DNA from: Pseudomaricurvus albidus
Lineage (GTDB): Bacteria; Pseudomonadota; Gammaproteobacteria; Pseudomonadales; Cellvibrionaceae
Reading direction: 5' to 3'
Assembly: GCF_018863235.1 (NCBI RefSeq)
Contig: NZ_JAHKRS010000001.1
Span: forward strand, 558,001 to 622,000
DNA: 64,000 nucleotides
Position 1 is the first letter of the stretch. Every line of letters starts with the position of its first letter. Below, piece by piece: positions 18,826 to 27,043 of this stretch. The translations under genes and the position numbers were made by a program. The notes beneath the pieces were generated by a model. It was not told the origin of the DNA. It made no database searches and was given only the letters and a program-made list of their open reading frames with translations.

Positions 18826-18884
18826 TCCTCCTGTGAGTGTTACCCAAAGGAGGGTGCAATGTCTGTGCCAGTGGATTTTTTAAA

Positions 18885-18912
18885 GGCCTCTGTCCCGATC
18901 GGGTCAGAGGCC
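18885..18912 (-). terminator. Hairpin between the thrombospondin-C-like gene and the GH13 gene
   Basis: GGCCTCTG (18885-18892) pairs with CAGAGGCC (18905-18912), and the palindrome CCCGATCGGG between them extends the stem with one T-T mismatch. On the minus strand it is followed by TTTAAAAAA, so it may act as an imperfect terminator for the gene upstream and separate it from the glucosylglycerol genes. Confidence 0.45.
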
Positions 18913-18953
18913 GACAATCAGAGAAACGGATTGCAGAGAAATGGTTTGGTTAA

Positions 18954-19718
18954 TCAGTGTCTACGGACGCGCTTTTTACGAAAGGCGGCGAGCGAAAGGA
19001 GGCCCAGCCCCATTAACACATGGGTTGCCGGTGAAGGGACCGCGGTTGCCTGAGAGCCTGGCAGTTGAGTCAGAGACAGATCTGCAAAGCTGGCGTTTTG
19101 TTGCGAGTTGGCATACAACCCGAAAGAGCCGCCGCCAAAACCGGTAACACCCGCCTCGGATGCGGTCAGTGAGATCTCGGTGAGGCCGTTGATTGAAAAC
19201 TGTATTAAATCGGCGGTATAGGAAAGGCTGAAATCATACCAGACGTTATCGGACCAGCCTGTTGAGCCCAGGTTAGTACCGCGTTGCAGCTCTTCAAAAC
19301 CGACTCCGTGACTCCAGGCAGCATTGTTCCCATTACTGCCGTTGGTGACATGGCTGATGGATAAGCCTTGAGGAAACAGCTGAGAGCCAAAGGATTGGGT
19401 TCTCTGCTTCCAATCAATCAACCAGTAGTCTGCGCTGGTGCTGGTCAGTTCTCCGGGCTGCAGCCCCAGTGCGAAGCCAATAAAATCGTCATCGTTGAAG
19501 TCCATGACGCCGAAGCGCCCGCTCAGTACGGAATTCAGATTATTGCTGCCGCTGAACAATGCCGAAGGATCTGCGTTTGTGATCACATGAGCCCCGTTGG
19601 AGGTTTGTGACCAGTTGGATGGAGTGTCGGATTGCCAGGTGTTGAGATCCACCAGAGTTGCAAAGGCCGAACAGGGGAGTAGCAGTAAGATCAGGGACAG
19701 TAATCGCGAGTTAAGCAT
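18954..19718 (-). CDS. Secreted thrombospondin C-terminal-like domain protein with PEP-CTERM-type tail
   Basis: The 254-residue protein has a signal peptide ending near FATLV (residue 20). A beta-rich domain follows with FNDDDFIGFALGLQ, YWLIDWKQRTQ and GGSFGLYANSQQNASFADL. This pattern matches the L-type-lectin-like C-terminal domain of thrombospondins (DDDYAGF...WKQ...GRLGVF). The C-terminus has VPSPATHVLMGLGLLSLAAF followed by RKKRVRRH: a VPxP motif, one membrane helix and a basic end, as in PEP-CTERM proteins sorted by exosortase. It should be exported and anchored or released at the cell surface. No exosortase is in this window. Its function is unknown; calcium or glycan binding is possible. 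Confidence 0.75.
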   Translation of the reverse strand: MLNSRLLSLILLLLPCSAFATLVDLNTWQSDTPSNWSQTSNGAHVITNADPSALFSGSNNLNSVLSGRFGVMDFNDDDFIGFALGLQPGELTSTSADYWLIDWKQRTQSFGSQLFPQGLSISHVTNGSNGNNAAWSHGVGFEELQRGTNLGSTGWSDNVWYDFSLSYTADLIQFSINGLTEISLTASEAGVTGFGGGSFGLYANSQQNASFADLSLTQLPGSQATAVPSPATHVLMGLGLLSLAAFRKKRVRRH

Positions 19719-20078
19719 TCCAGATTGCCTCTAAAGTCAGTCCAATAGTGTTGGTTAAACGTTCGCTAAAAGAGTTGTTAAGGGTTGTTTGGATATCTCT
19801 TTTGGGAATAAGCAATTCTCGCGCCACGGGTTTTATCTAACTGATTTTATTGATCTTTTTGTATTTATTAAAAATCAGCAATTCAATTTGAGGCTGAAAT
19901 TGTAAAAAAAACTGACAACTTACGCGCCTGCGGCAACCTCTTTCTGTGTTTGTTGAGTGAGTCCGGCCTTCAGTGCAGAGGATCAATAACAAGATCTGAT
20001 CGTGTGGGTTAGAATGGCGCCTTTGTTCGTTTCAGGCGGTGAGCCACTCTGAAAACGTATCAATGAGAGCTCACATAC
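19719..20078. other. AT-rich gene-free stretch before mntP
   Basis: No gene is seen in these 360 bases. The stretch separates the divergent thrombospondin-C-like gene and mntP and must carry both promoters. GTGAG...CTCAC arms at 20039-20075 with CTCT/AGAG inside form an imperfect stem in the mntP leader. I looked for the yybP-ykoY manganese riboswitch often found before mntP and did not find its conserved loops. Confidence 0.5.
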
Positions 20079-20106
20079 CGTGTTACACAACACGTACCGT
20101 TTTTTT
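20079..20106 (+). promoter_or_regulatory. Possible attenuator hairpin in the mntP leader
   Basis: CGTGTT (20079-20084) pairs with AACACG (20089-20094) around ACAC. Five bases later comes a run of seven T (20100-20106), ending 14 bases before the mntP start. Together with the imperfect stem just upstream it could form a transcription attenuator. The five-base gap before the T run makes this uncertain. Confidence 0.35.
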
Positions 20107-20120
20107 GATAGAGAGTCATC

Positions 20121-20690
20121 ATGATTGAAGTATTGTTATTGGCGATTGCCCTGAGTATGGATGCCTTTGCAGTGTCTATTGGCCTGGGTTCAAAGAAAAC
20201 CAGTTTTCCTCAAAAGAAGGCCGGCCCGCAAAGCGGCCCTCTCTCACTGGCGCTGATAGCGGGCGTTTACTTCGGTATTGCCCAGGGCGTGATGCCTCTG
20301 ATTGGTTACCTCGGAGGCAAGGGGGTGTTGGGCTGGGTCGAGCATTACGCGCCCTGGATCGCGTTTGCGCTGCTGCTGTTTATTGGCGGCAAGATGATTT
20401 ATGAGTCTTTCGCCGAAGGCGTCGAGGAAGACATTGCCCAGGTGACACACCGGGTTATGCTGATTCTCGCCATTGCCACCAGCATTGATGCCATGGCAGC
20501 CGGTTTTGCTCTCACCCTGATGGAGGTGGCCCCGCTGGTGGCGTGCTTGATCATTGCGGTCACCACCTTTTTGTTCAGTGTGCTGGGGGTTTATGTTGGT
20601 GTTAAAAGTGGCACCTGGCTGGAGAGCAAGGCAGAGCTGTTTGGCGGGGTGGTGCTGGTGCTGATCGGAGTGAAAATCCTGCTGGGATAA
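20121..20690 (+). CDS. mntP: Manganese efflux pump MntP
   Basis: MntP exports excess Mn2+ across the inner membrane. The 189-residue, six-helix protein has the two internal-repeat marks [13 protein letters not shown] (near residue 11) and [13 protein letters not shown] (near 121), whose aspartates are needed in E. coli Mnt[10 protein letters not shown] follows the third helix as in the family. A hydrophilic segment after the first helix ([14 protein letters not shown]) is slightly longer than in E. coli. A perfect bidirectional terminator follows. The gene stands alone, with a structured leader. Confidence 0.93.
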   Translation: MIEVLLLAIALSMDAFAVSIGLGSKKTSFPQKKAGPQSGPLSLALIAGVYFGIAQGVMPLIGYLGGKGVLGWVEHYAPWIAFALLLFIGGKMIYESFAEGVEEDIAQVTHRVMLILAIATSIDAMAAGFALTLMEVAPLVACLIIAVTTFLFSVLGVYVGVKSGTWLESKAELFGGVVLVLIGVKILLG

Positions 20691-20725
20691 CCGCCGCATC
20701 ACTGTCGCAACATATTGTCAGTCAT

Positions 20726-20758
20726 ATAAAAAAGGGTCTCATTGAGACCCTTTTTTAT
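20726..20758. terminator. Bidirectional rho-independent terminator after mntP
   Basis: GGGTCTC (20734-20740) pairs with GAGACCC (20744-20750). The stem is flanked by A6 and T6 runs, so it would work on either strand. It separates mntP from the next operon. Confidence 0.88.
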
Positions 20759-20824
20759 GGGCGCTTACAAAGGGTGGATTTCTTTCTTAAAGCGGATTCT
20801 TCTAAAAAGGTAAGTTTCTGAAAT

Positions 20825-20837
20825 CGGACTACACTTG
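20825..20837 (+). promoter_or_regulatory. Candidate promoter -10 element (CTACACTT type) before the AI-2E/efflux operon
   Basis: CGGACTACACTTG is identical to the 13 bases at 6460-6472. It lies 120 bases before the first gene of the operon. The CTACACTT core resembles an RpoS-type extended -10. The assignment is inferred from sequence only. Confidence 0.4.
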
Positions 20838-20956
20838 AAAAACAAGTGATTACACGGCGGTTTGTTGTCCGATGTGACAGTAAACCAAATAATTATCCTG
20901 CTCCTTTGCTGATCAGGATGAAAGTCCCCCTCGTCAACGATTTAAGGACATATGTT

Positions 20957-22087
20957 ATGGATGAATCCCGCTCCAAGGCTACCGAAACACCGGCGATGGA
21001 CATTGCCATCCGGCTGGGGTTGATTGCCTTTTTGGTGTATCTGGCGATGAAGGTTTTTTCACCGTTTCTGGGGCTGATGGTCTGGGCGGTTGTGTTGGCG
21101 GTGGCGCTGTATCCCTTGAACTCCATGCTTGCTTCGAAAATGGGGGGCAAAAATGGTCGGGCGGCGACAGTGCTGGTGCTGATTGTGCTGTTGGTGATTG
21201 GGGTACCCACGGTGCTGCTGGGGATGTCATTTGTGGAGCATTCACTCAGTAGCTACAAGGCTCTTGAGGAGGGCACGCTCACCATTCCGGAGCCGAAGCA
21301 GAGTGTGGCGGGTTGGCCAATCGTCGGTGAGCAGGTCTATACCACCTGGCAATCGGCTTCCAGCAATGTCTCGGGGTTTGTGGCTGAGCATCACAAGCAA
21401 ATGCAGGGCATTACACGTCGCGCGGTTTCGACCCTGGGTAATGGGGTGACAACACTGCTGGCGTTTGTGGCGGCTTTTATTGTGGCGGGAGTGATGCTGG
21501 CCTATGCCCATCCCGGCGCCGAAAGCACCCGTCGAATATATTCCCGCATCTGTGGCCCCAAAGTCGGGGAAGAGATGCACGTACTGACGGTGGCCACCAT
21601 CCGTTCTGTCGCGACCGGCGTGATCGGCGTTGCGTTTATCCAGGCGATTCTTCTGGGTGTGGGGTTTTTGATTGCCGGTGTGCCGGCTGCCGGTGTTCTC
21701 GCCGTGATTGTGCTGGCTTTCGGCATCATGCAGCTGCCAGCGGCGCTGATCTTTATACCGGTGATAATCTGGTTGTGGGTCGCTGGCGACGGTTCCATGT
21801 TAATGAATGTGGGGGTGACGGTATATCTTGTGCTCGCGGGGTTGGCGGATAATGTGCTCAAGCCGATGTTGCTGGGTCGTGGTGTTGCCGCCCCCATGCC
21901 GGTTGTGTTGCTGGGGGCACTGGGAGGCATGATGACCACAGGGCTGATCGGTCTGTTTGTGGGCGCGGTAATCCTCGCGGTGGCTTATCAGATCTTTATG
22001 GCCTGGGTGGATTCCGATCCCAACTACCTTCCTGCGGCTGACGATGCCGCCAGTTCTGTGACTGATGCGGGTCAGTCACCTGAGTGA
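20957..22087 (+). CDS. AI-2E family membrane permease (YdiK-like)
   Basis: The 376-residue integral membrane protein of the AI-2E/TqsA/PerM superfamily has three N-terminal helices, a large soluble segment (about residues 90-170) and several C-terminal helices. It contains family marks such as FGIMQLPAALIFIPVIIW, LADNVLKPMLLGRG and LLGALGGMMTTGLIGLFVGA. The ATG at 20957 has AAGGA eight bases upstream; the longer reading from 20846 lacks such support. Members have been linked to signal export, Na+/H+ exchange or other transport. It opens an operon whose next gene overlaps it by one base, so its job is probably tied to the efflux genes that follow. Confidence 0.85.
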   Translation: MDESRSKATETPAMDIAIRLGLIAFLVYLAMKVFSPFLGLMVWAVVLAVALYPLNSMLASKMGGKNGRAATVLVLIVLLVIGVPTVLLGMSFVEHSLSSYKALEEGTLTIPEPKQSVAGWPIVGEQVYTTWQSASSNVSGFVAEHHKQMQGITRRAVSTLGNGVTTLLAFVAAFIVAGVMLAYAHPGAESTRRIYSRICGPKVGEEMHVLTVATIRSVATGVIGVAFIQAILLGVGFLIAGVPAAGVLAVIVLAFGIMQLPAALIFIPVIIWLWVAGDGSMLMNVGVTVYLVLAGLADNVLKPMLLGRGVAAPMPVVLLGALGGMMTTGLIGLFVGAVILAVAYQIFMAWVDSDPNYLPAADDAASSVTDAGQSPE

Positions 22088-23625
22088 TGCGAACTATTTC
22101 TTTTTACCTTATCCGCGGTGGAGCGGTCGGCCTGTTGCTGGGGCTGGCTGCCTGTGCGCCACTGGGCCCCGATTATCAGGACCCTGATATTCACTGGCTG
22201 GCCGATTGGCAGCCGGAGCTCTATGGCGAAACTCAACAGGACGCCGGGGCGACGGATCTCAGTCAGTGGTGGCAGCGATTTCAGGATCCGGTACTGACCG
22301 ATCTGGTTGAAAAAGTGCGGCTGGAAAACCCCGCCCTGCGAATTGCGGGATTGCGGATTCTGGAAAGCCGGGCCCTGCAAGGTGTCGCTACGGGGCTGCA
22401 GTATCCACAGGTTCAACAGCTCACGGCTCAGGGTGCCTATGTGGATCAGCAGCGCGGCAGTGGCAGGGATCAGGAATTTAGAACCGGTGAGGCGGCGTTT
22501 AACCTCGGCTGGGAAATGGACTTCTGGGGACGCTTCCGCCGTGCGGTGGAATCCGCCGATGCCGCCTATTTTGCCTCGGTGACCAATCAGCAGGATGTTC
22601 AGGTGCTGTTGGCGGCGCAGGTGGCCTCGCTGTATTACAGCTACAAAACCACACTCAAACGCATCGAAATCGCCCGCAACAACGTGGTGCTGCAAAAGCG
22701 CAGTTTTGACATCACCGAAAAGCTCTATAACGAAGGGCAGGATTCCGAGCTCGATCTGCAACAGGCCAAGTCACAATATCTGGGCACACAGGCGACCATC
22801 CCCGGATTGCAATTGGCGCTGCAGCAACAGCGCAATGCACTCAGCGCTCTGCTGGGACGTCCGCCGGGGGATTTGCCGGAACTGGAGGGCGTCGACAGCA
22901 GCCTGCCTGAACTGCAACCTCTGAGTCTGCGTGAGGTACCCGCGAACCTGTTGCTGCGCCGCCCGGATGTACGTACCGCGGCCTGGTCGGCGGCGGCACA
23001 GTCGGCGCAGATTGGCATAGCGAAGGCCGATATGTATCCCGCGCTGTCGCTGTTCGGTTCGTTTGGCTGGTCGGGCAGCAGTGTGGAACTGACCCCCAAT
23101 ATCACCACCTTCGCGGCTGGCCCGGCACTTACCTGGAACCTTTTCAATTACGGTCGACTGAGAAACAACGTGCGGGTACAGGATGCGCGCTTGCAACAGG
23201 CGCTCGAAGCCTATCGCAACAGCGTGCTTAACGCCGCGCGGGAAATTGACGATGCCGCCAACCGCATTGCCCAGACCGGTGCCAGCCAGCAAATTCTCGA
23301 CCAGTCGCTGACGGCGGCGGAACGCTCGCTGGAAATTGCCACCCGCCGTTATCGTGAAGGTTACTCGGATTTTCAGCGGGTACTGGATGCCCAGGCGAGA
23401 ACCTTTTCCCAGTCAGACCGCGCCATCGTCAATCGGGGCGATCACGTGGCCGCCATCATCGGCCTGTACCAGGCACTGGGTGGCGGCTGGCAAGAAGCCG
23501 CCATCAATACCGTGATACCGGAGGAGACGCGCAACACCATGAGTGAACGCACCCACTGGGGCGATCTGCTGAAAGATCCTCTGGCAACACCGCCACCTCC
23601 CTCTGAGTCAGGAAGCAAACCATGA
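22087..23625 (+). CDS. Outer-membrane factor lipoprotein of a tripartite efflux system (NodT/OprM type)
   Basis: The 512-residue TolC-like outer-membrane channel has a lipoprotein signal ending in LAAC (Cys23), followed by APLGPDYQDP as in OprM-type proteins. It contains the two tandem OEP repeats, with NLGWEMDFWGRFRRAVESA in the first half and LTWNLFNYGRLRNNV in the second. The ATG at 22087 overlaps the upstream stop (TGATG), suggesting translational coupling. It would form the exit duct for the membrane fusion protein encoded next. Confidence 0.92.
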   Translation: MRTISFYLIRGGAVGLLLGLAACAPLGPDYQDPDIHWLADWQPELYGETQQDAGATDLSQWWQRFQDPVLTDLVEKVRLENPALRIAGLRILESRALQGVATGLQYPQVQQLTAQGAYVDQQRGSGRDQEFRTGEAAFNLGWEMDFWGRFRRAVESADAAYFASVTNQQDVQVLLAAQVASLYYSYKTTLKRIEIARNNVVLQKRSFDITEKLYNEGQDSELDLQQAKSQYLGTQATIPGLQLALQQQRNALSALLGRPPGDLPELEGVDSSLPELQPLSLREVPANLLLRRPDVRTAAWSAAAQSAQIGIAKADMYPALSLFGSFGWSGSSVELTPNITTFAAGPALTWNLFNYGRLRNNVRVQDARLQQALEAYRNSVLNAAREIDDAANRIAQTGASQQILDQSLTAAERSLEIATRRYREGYSDFQRVLDAQARTFSQSDRAIVNRGDHVAAIIGLYQALGGGWQEAAINTVIPEETRNTMSERTHWGDLLKDPLATPPPPSESGSKP

Positions 23626-24767
23626 GTGACAACCCAGCAATAGATCAGCCATCTGCAGACCCGGCGTCAGCGGCGGAATCGGAATCCGCAGCCAAGGCGG
23701 TAAGCAAGGGAGGGCTCGGTATCCTGATCGTGATTGTGGTCAGTCTGTTGTGGTATCTGATGGCGGATCGATTCACCCCTTATACCTCGCAAGCGAGGGT
23801 ACAGGGCTATGTGGTGGGGGTTGCCCCCAAGGTCGCCGGGTTGATTACCGAGGTCTGGGTCAGCAATAACGAGCGGGTCACAGAGGGACAAAAACTGTTC
23901 GCCATCGATCGTTCACAGTATGAAATTGCCTTGCAGAAGGCCCAGTCTGATCTCAACAATACCCTCAATCAGGTGGAAGCGGGGGGAGCGGCGGTGGCCA
24001 TGGCCCGCGCCAACTTGCGAGCCGCAGAGGCCGGGCAGCTCAAGGCGCAGCAGGATTACACCCGCCTGAAGCGCCTGCGGGAGAGCGACCCCGGCACCAT
24101 TTCCCAGCGTCGTCTGGAGATTTCCAAAGCCACACTGGAACAGACCCGGGCGCAGGTAGTCGCCGCCGAGGCGGATATCCAGCGGGCCATTGAGTCGAAG
24201 GGCGGAGAATCCGATTCCGACAATACCCTGCTGCAAACCGCCCAGACGGGTGTCGACAAGGCACAGCTCGATCTGGATAACACCACGGTGGTGGCCCAGT
24301 CTGATGGCATTATTACCGATCTGAAAGCCGAGGTGGGTCAGTTTGCCGGAACCGGCAGTCCGGTGATGACACTGATTGCCGTTGAGGATGTGTGGATCAA
24401 CGCCGACTTTACCGAGAATAACCTCGGGCATCTGAAACCGGGCACACCGGTAGAAATCCTGCTCGATGCGCTGCCGGGCCAGGTGCTCAAAGGCAGCATT
24501 CGCAATGTGGGGGTGGGCATCAGCGCCGGCGGTTCGACGCCACCCGGTGGCTTGCCCTCAGTGCAGAACAATCGCGACTGGCTGCGTCAGGCGCAGCGCT
24601 TCCCGGTGCAGGTGGAATTCGCTAAACCCCTGGACCCCGAAGTGCTGCACCAGTTGCGTGTGGGGGGGCAGGCGTCGGTGATTGCCTACAGTGAAGGGCA
24701 CGGCATACTCAAATTGCTGGGCAAGATGTACATCCGTATGTTGAGTATTCTCTCCTTCGCTTTTTGA
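23622..24767 (+). CDS. HlyD/EmrA-type membrane fusion protein
   Basis: The 381-residue periplasmic adaptor has one N-terminal membrane helix (about residues 32-50), a lipoyl half-motif (ARVQGYVVGVAPKVAGLITEV), a long alpha-hairpin (about 90-200), and a second lipoyl half with VVAQSDGIITDL, then VWINADFTENNL and the beta-barrel. This is the EmrA/AaeA architecture. Its start overlaps the outer-membrane factor stop by four bases. It should link that factor to the DUF2955 protein encoded next. Confidence 0.92.
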   Translation: MSDNPAIDQPSADPASAAESESAAKAVSKGGLGILIVIVVSLLWYLMADRFTPYTSQARVQGYVVGVAPKVAGLITEVWVSNNERVTEGQKLFAIDRSQYEIALQKAQSDLNNTLNQVEAGGAAVAMARANLRAAEAGQLKAQQDYTRLKRLRESDPGTISQRRLEISKATLEQTRAQVVAAEADIQRAIESKGGESDSDNTLLQTAQTGVDKAQLDLDNTTVVAQSDGIITDLKAEVGQFAGTGSPVMTLIAVEDVWINADFTENNLGHLKPGTPVEILLDALPGQVLKGSIRNVGVGISAGGSTPPGGLPSVQNNRDWLRQAQRFPVQVEFAKPLDPEVLHQLRVGGQASVIAYSEGHGILKLLGKMYIRMLSILSFAF

Positions 24768-24778
24768 GGCGGTGTCCT

Positions 24779-25873
24779 ATGACTGGCTTCAAATCAACGC
24801 CTCTCAAAAAGCTGGACACCCGACAGCTGCCGCTGGCTGCCCGACGCAGCTTTCGACTGGCGTTGACTGCCAGTCTGGCGTTGGTGCTGGGCTATGGCAT
24901 GGGGCTGGGGTTGCCTTACCTCGCGCCGCTGCTGGCGGTCATTCTCACCGCGACTCCGGCACCGCCCCCGGGCCCGAAACAACTGCTGGTGCTGGTGATT
25001 GCCGTGGTGGTGAGTCTGAGTATCGGGATCCTGCTCGGGCCGCTGTTGCAGTTTGCGCCCATCCCGGCGTTACTGATCATCTTCTGCGGATTGTTTTTCA
25101 GCAGCGGCCTGGCCATTGCCAAGGGCAAGGCAGCACCGGCGACACTGCTGGCGTTTGGTTTTACTGTCATACCCGCAGCCAGTAGCGCCAGTCAGGCTCT
25201 GGCCAGTGCCCTGATCGGCGCACTGGTGGTGAGTGTGGTGTTGGCGGTGGTGAGTCAGTGGCTGATTTATCCCTTCTTTCCCGAAGATCCGGTGGCACCG
25301 CCGGCACCGGCACCAATTTCGGTGGCCGATACCGACTGGTTGTCTTTGCGTGCGACCCTGATCGTGATGCCGGCTTTCTTGCTGACGCTCACCAACCCCG
25401 CCGCCTATCTGCCACTGACGGTGAAAAGTATATTACTTGGGCGCGAGACCTCGGACGTGAGTTTGCGGGACGCCAATCGGGAAATGGTACTGTCGACACT
25501 GCTTGGTGGTGTCTGTGCCATCGCAGTGTGGCTGTGTCTCAGTCTGGCGGTGGAACTGTGGTTTTTCGGCTTGTGGATGCTGTTGTTTATTCTGGTGCTG
25601 GCCAGCGGTGCCTACGGTGTGTTGCGAACCAAAACCGGCGCTCTGTTTCGGGCTGGCCCCACCTTCTGGGTGGGCACCATAACCACCATGATCCTGTTAC
25701 TGGGTGCTGCCGTGCAGGACAGCGCCAACGGCAAGGATGTGTATCAGGCGTTTGCTGTGCGTATCTCGCTGTTTCTGGTGGTGGCGCTCTACGCCGGTTT
25801 TGCCATGGCCACTCTGGAGCTGTGGCGGGCACGAAGACGCAGACGGATTAACACTTCAACGGAGATGGGCTGA
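24779..25873 (+). CDS. DUF2955 inner-membrane protein (FUSC/AaeB-like efflux partner)
   Basis: The 364-residue protein has two sets of membrane helices (about residues 25-160 and 190-345), as in the FUSC/AaeB/YccS group. The segments LPYLAPLLAVILTATPAPPP and YLPLTVKSILLGRETSD are typical of DUF2955 proteins, which usually sit beside HlyD-type fusion proteins. In AaeAB systems the equivalent protein drives export of aromatic acids. The ATG at 24779 follows GAGGCGG; a TTG at 24764 is the only alternative. The substrate is not known. Confidence 0.85.
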   Translation: MTGFKSTPLKKLDTRQLPLAARRSFRLALTASLALVLGYGMGLGLPYLAPLLAVILTATPAPPPGPKQLLVLVIAVVVSLSIGILLGPLLQFAPIPALLIIFCGLFFSSGLAIAKGKAAPATLLAFGFTVIPAASSASQALASALIGALVVSVVLAVVSQWLIYPFFPEDPVAPPAPAPISVADTDWLSLRATLIVMPAFLLTLTNPAAYLPLTVKSILLGRETSDVSLRDANREMVLSTLLGGVCAIAVWLCLSLAVELWFFGLWMLLFILVLASGAYGVLRTKTGALFRAGPTFWVGTITTMILLLGAAVQDSANGKDVYQAFAVRISLFLVVALYAGFAMATLELWRARRRRRINTSTEMG

Positions 25874-26316
25874 TGTTGCTGAATTTTGTCATGGGGCTGT
25901 CAATGATGGCGCTCTGTCTGTTGCTGCAGGGCATGCTGGTGGTCGCCGCGTTGCGCTTCTACGCGTACCGACAAGAGAGGTTGAGTTCGACGTTTCTGAT
26001 TGCCATGCGGGTGACGGCCATCCTGATGGTGATTCTGATCGTCGGCAACATGGCGCAGGTGGTGGCCTGGGCGCTGCTGTTTGTCTGGCTGGGTGAGTTT
26101 GAAACCCTGTCGCTGGCGGTGTATCACTCGGCGGTTAATTTCGCGACATTGGGGTACGGTGACATTGTGATGTCAGAGAAGCATCAATTGCTGGGGCCTC
26201 TGGAGGCGATGAATGGTGTGCTGATGATTGGAGTGTCCACCGCGGCCCTGTCGAGGGTGTTTGCCGAGGCGGTGAAAGGCTGGGTTACACCGCCGGCAGG
26301 TTCCGGTTCGGACTGA
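25873..26316 (+). CDS. Small potassium-channel-like membrane protein (Ion_trans_2 pore)
   Basis: The 147-residue protein has helices at about 5-30, 43-73 and 107-130. Before the last helix stands the pore signature FATLGYGDIVM, with the K+ selectivity filter TLGYGD at 92-97. No RCK/KTN or cyclic-nucleotide domain is attached. The ATG overlaps the DUF2955 stop by one base (TGATG), so it belongs to the efflux operon. A K+ channel in such an operon is unusual; it may balance charge during export. Function is inferred from the filter only. Confidence 0.82.
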   Translation: MLLNFVMGLSMMALCLLLQGMLVVAALRFYAYRQERLSSTFLIAMRVTAILMVILIVGNMAQVVAWALLFVWLGEFETLSLAVYHSAVNFATLGYGDIVMSEKHQLLGPLEAMNGVLMIGVSTAALSRVFAEAVKGWVTPPAGSGSD

Positions 26317-26320
26317 GGCG

Positions 26321-26941
26321 TCAGCTTCTGGGGGCGCTCAGGTTTTTCAGAATCTCGATCTCTTCTTGTGTGGGGGTGTAACGACCGCCACAGCGAGCGT
26401 CGGTTTTTTGCAGCAACGTAAACACGGAAGCCGGGAGGGGCAGGGGATCGCAGCCGTGGCCGGTTTCGCAAATCAGATCAAACTCCGGTTTGGCCTTGAT
26501 GTGACAGGCAAAACAGTTGCCGCCGAAACGGTTGACCACGTCCACAAAACCACGCTTTTCAATCTCACTGCCGTCTTTTGAAACGCTCAACTCAAAAAAT
26601 TCCCAGTCTTTGGTGGCGGCATTAAAGCCTTTGGGGTGTTTGACCATCACTTCGGTGGGCACCAGTTGCACCACGGAGCCGGGAGGGTATTCACCCTGTT
26701 CGGCGTTGGCCACTTTCAAGGTGTCTTCCAGTTTGCCTTCAATCAGATTGTCTACGTAAAACCCCCGCACCGGAGTCATATCCAGCATGCAGTAGAAGTC
26801 GTCGGCTTCGACCTTAAGAGCCTCAGGTGCGGCTTTGGTGTCTGCCAGGACGGGGCTTGCCAGGGCGCTGATCATTAGCAGAAGCCACATTCTTGTGGTC
26901 AGTGATACGCTGTTCCACGTGGGGATAATCGGTGTTTTCAC
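26321..26941 (-). CDS. Periplasmic CXXCH heme-binding protein, possibly cytochrome P460-like
   Basis: The 206-residue protein has an N-terminal membrane/signal segment (MWLLLMISALASPVLA, residues 18-33). A single c-type heme site CFACH stands near residue 143, followed by two more cysteines (LICETGHGCDPLP). The spacing of a beta-rich domain before a late CXXCH recalls cytochrome P460 proteins, but I cannot confirm this. GTG at 26941 is chosen because AAGGAG lies about eight bases upstream; the inner ATG would truncate the leader. It is tail-to-tail with the channel gene and co-directional with the TonB receptor group. Confidence 0.6.
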   Translation of the reverse strand: MKTPIIPTWNSVSLTTRMWLLLMISALASPVLADTKAAPEALKVEADDFYCMLDMTPVRGFYVDNLIEGKLEDTLKVANAEQGEYPPGSVVQLVPTEVMVKHPKGFNAATKDWEFFELSVSKDGSEIEKRGFVDVVNRFGGNCFACHIKAKPEFDLICETGHGCDPLPLPASVFTLLQKTDARCGGRYTPTQEEIEILKNLSAPRS

Positions 26942-27021
26942 GGAATAAACTCCTTTTTAGGGCTGAGAGATGAGTTCTTAACGACATTGGACTCAGGGAT
27001 TATACCTATTAATTGTGTAAA

Positions 27022-27043
27022 ATTAAATTGCAAACAATTTAAT
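27022..27043. repeat. Perfect AT-rich dyad upstream of the CXXCH gene
   Basis: ATTAAATTG (27022-27030) and CAATTTAAT (27035-27043) are exact inverted repeats around CAAA. The dyad lies about 80 bases before the start of the minus-strand CXXCH gene, where an operator or promoter would be expected. Confidence 0.5.

Noticed and set aside
19719-20120. yybP-ykoY manganese riboswitch before mntP
   Set aside because: The conserved GGGGAGUA-type and GUCAACA-type loops were not found by eye.
26911-26926. TGTTCCACGTGGGGAT as a third parS site
   Set aside because: Only the first 12 of 16 bases match, and the right arm fails completely. It lies within a coding region far from the two perfect sites.
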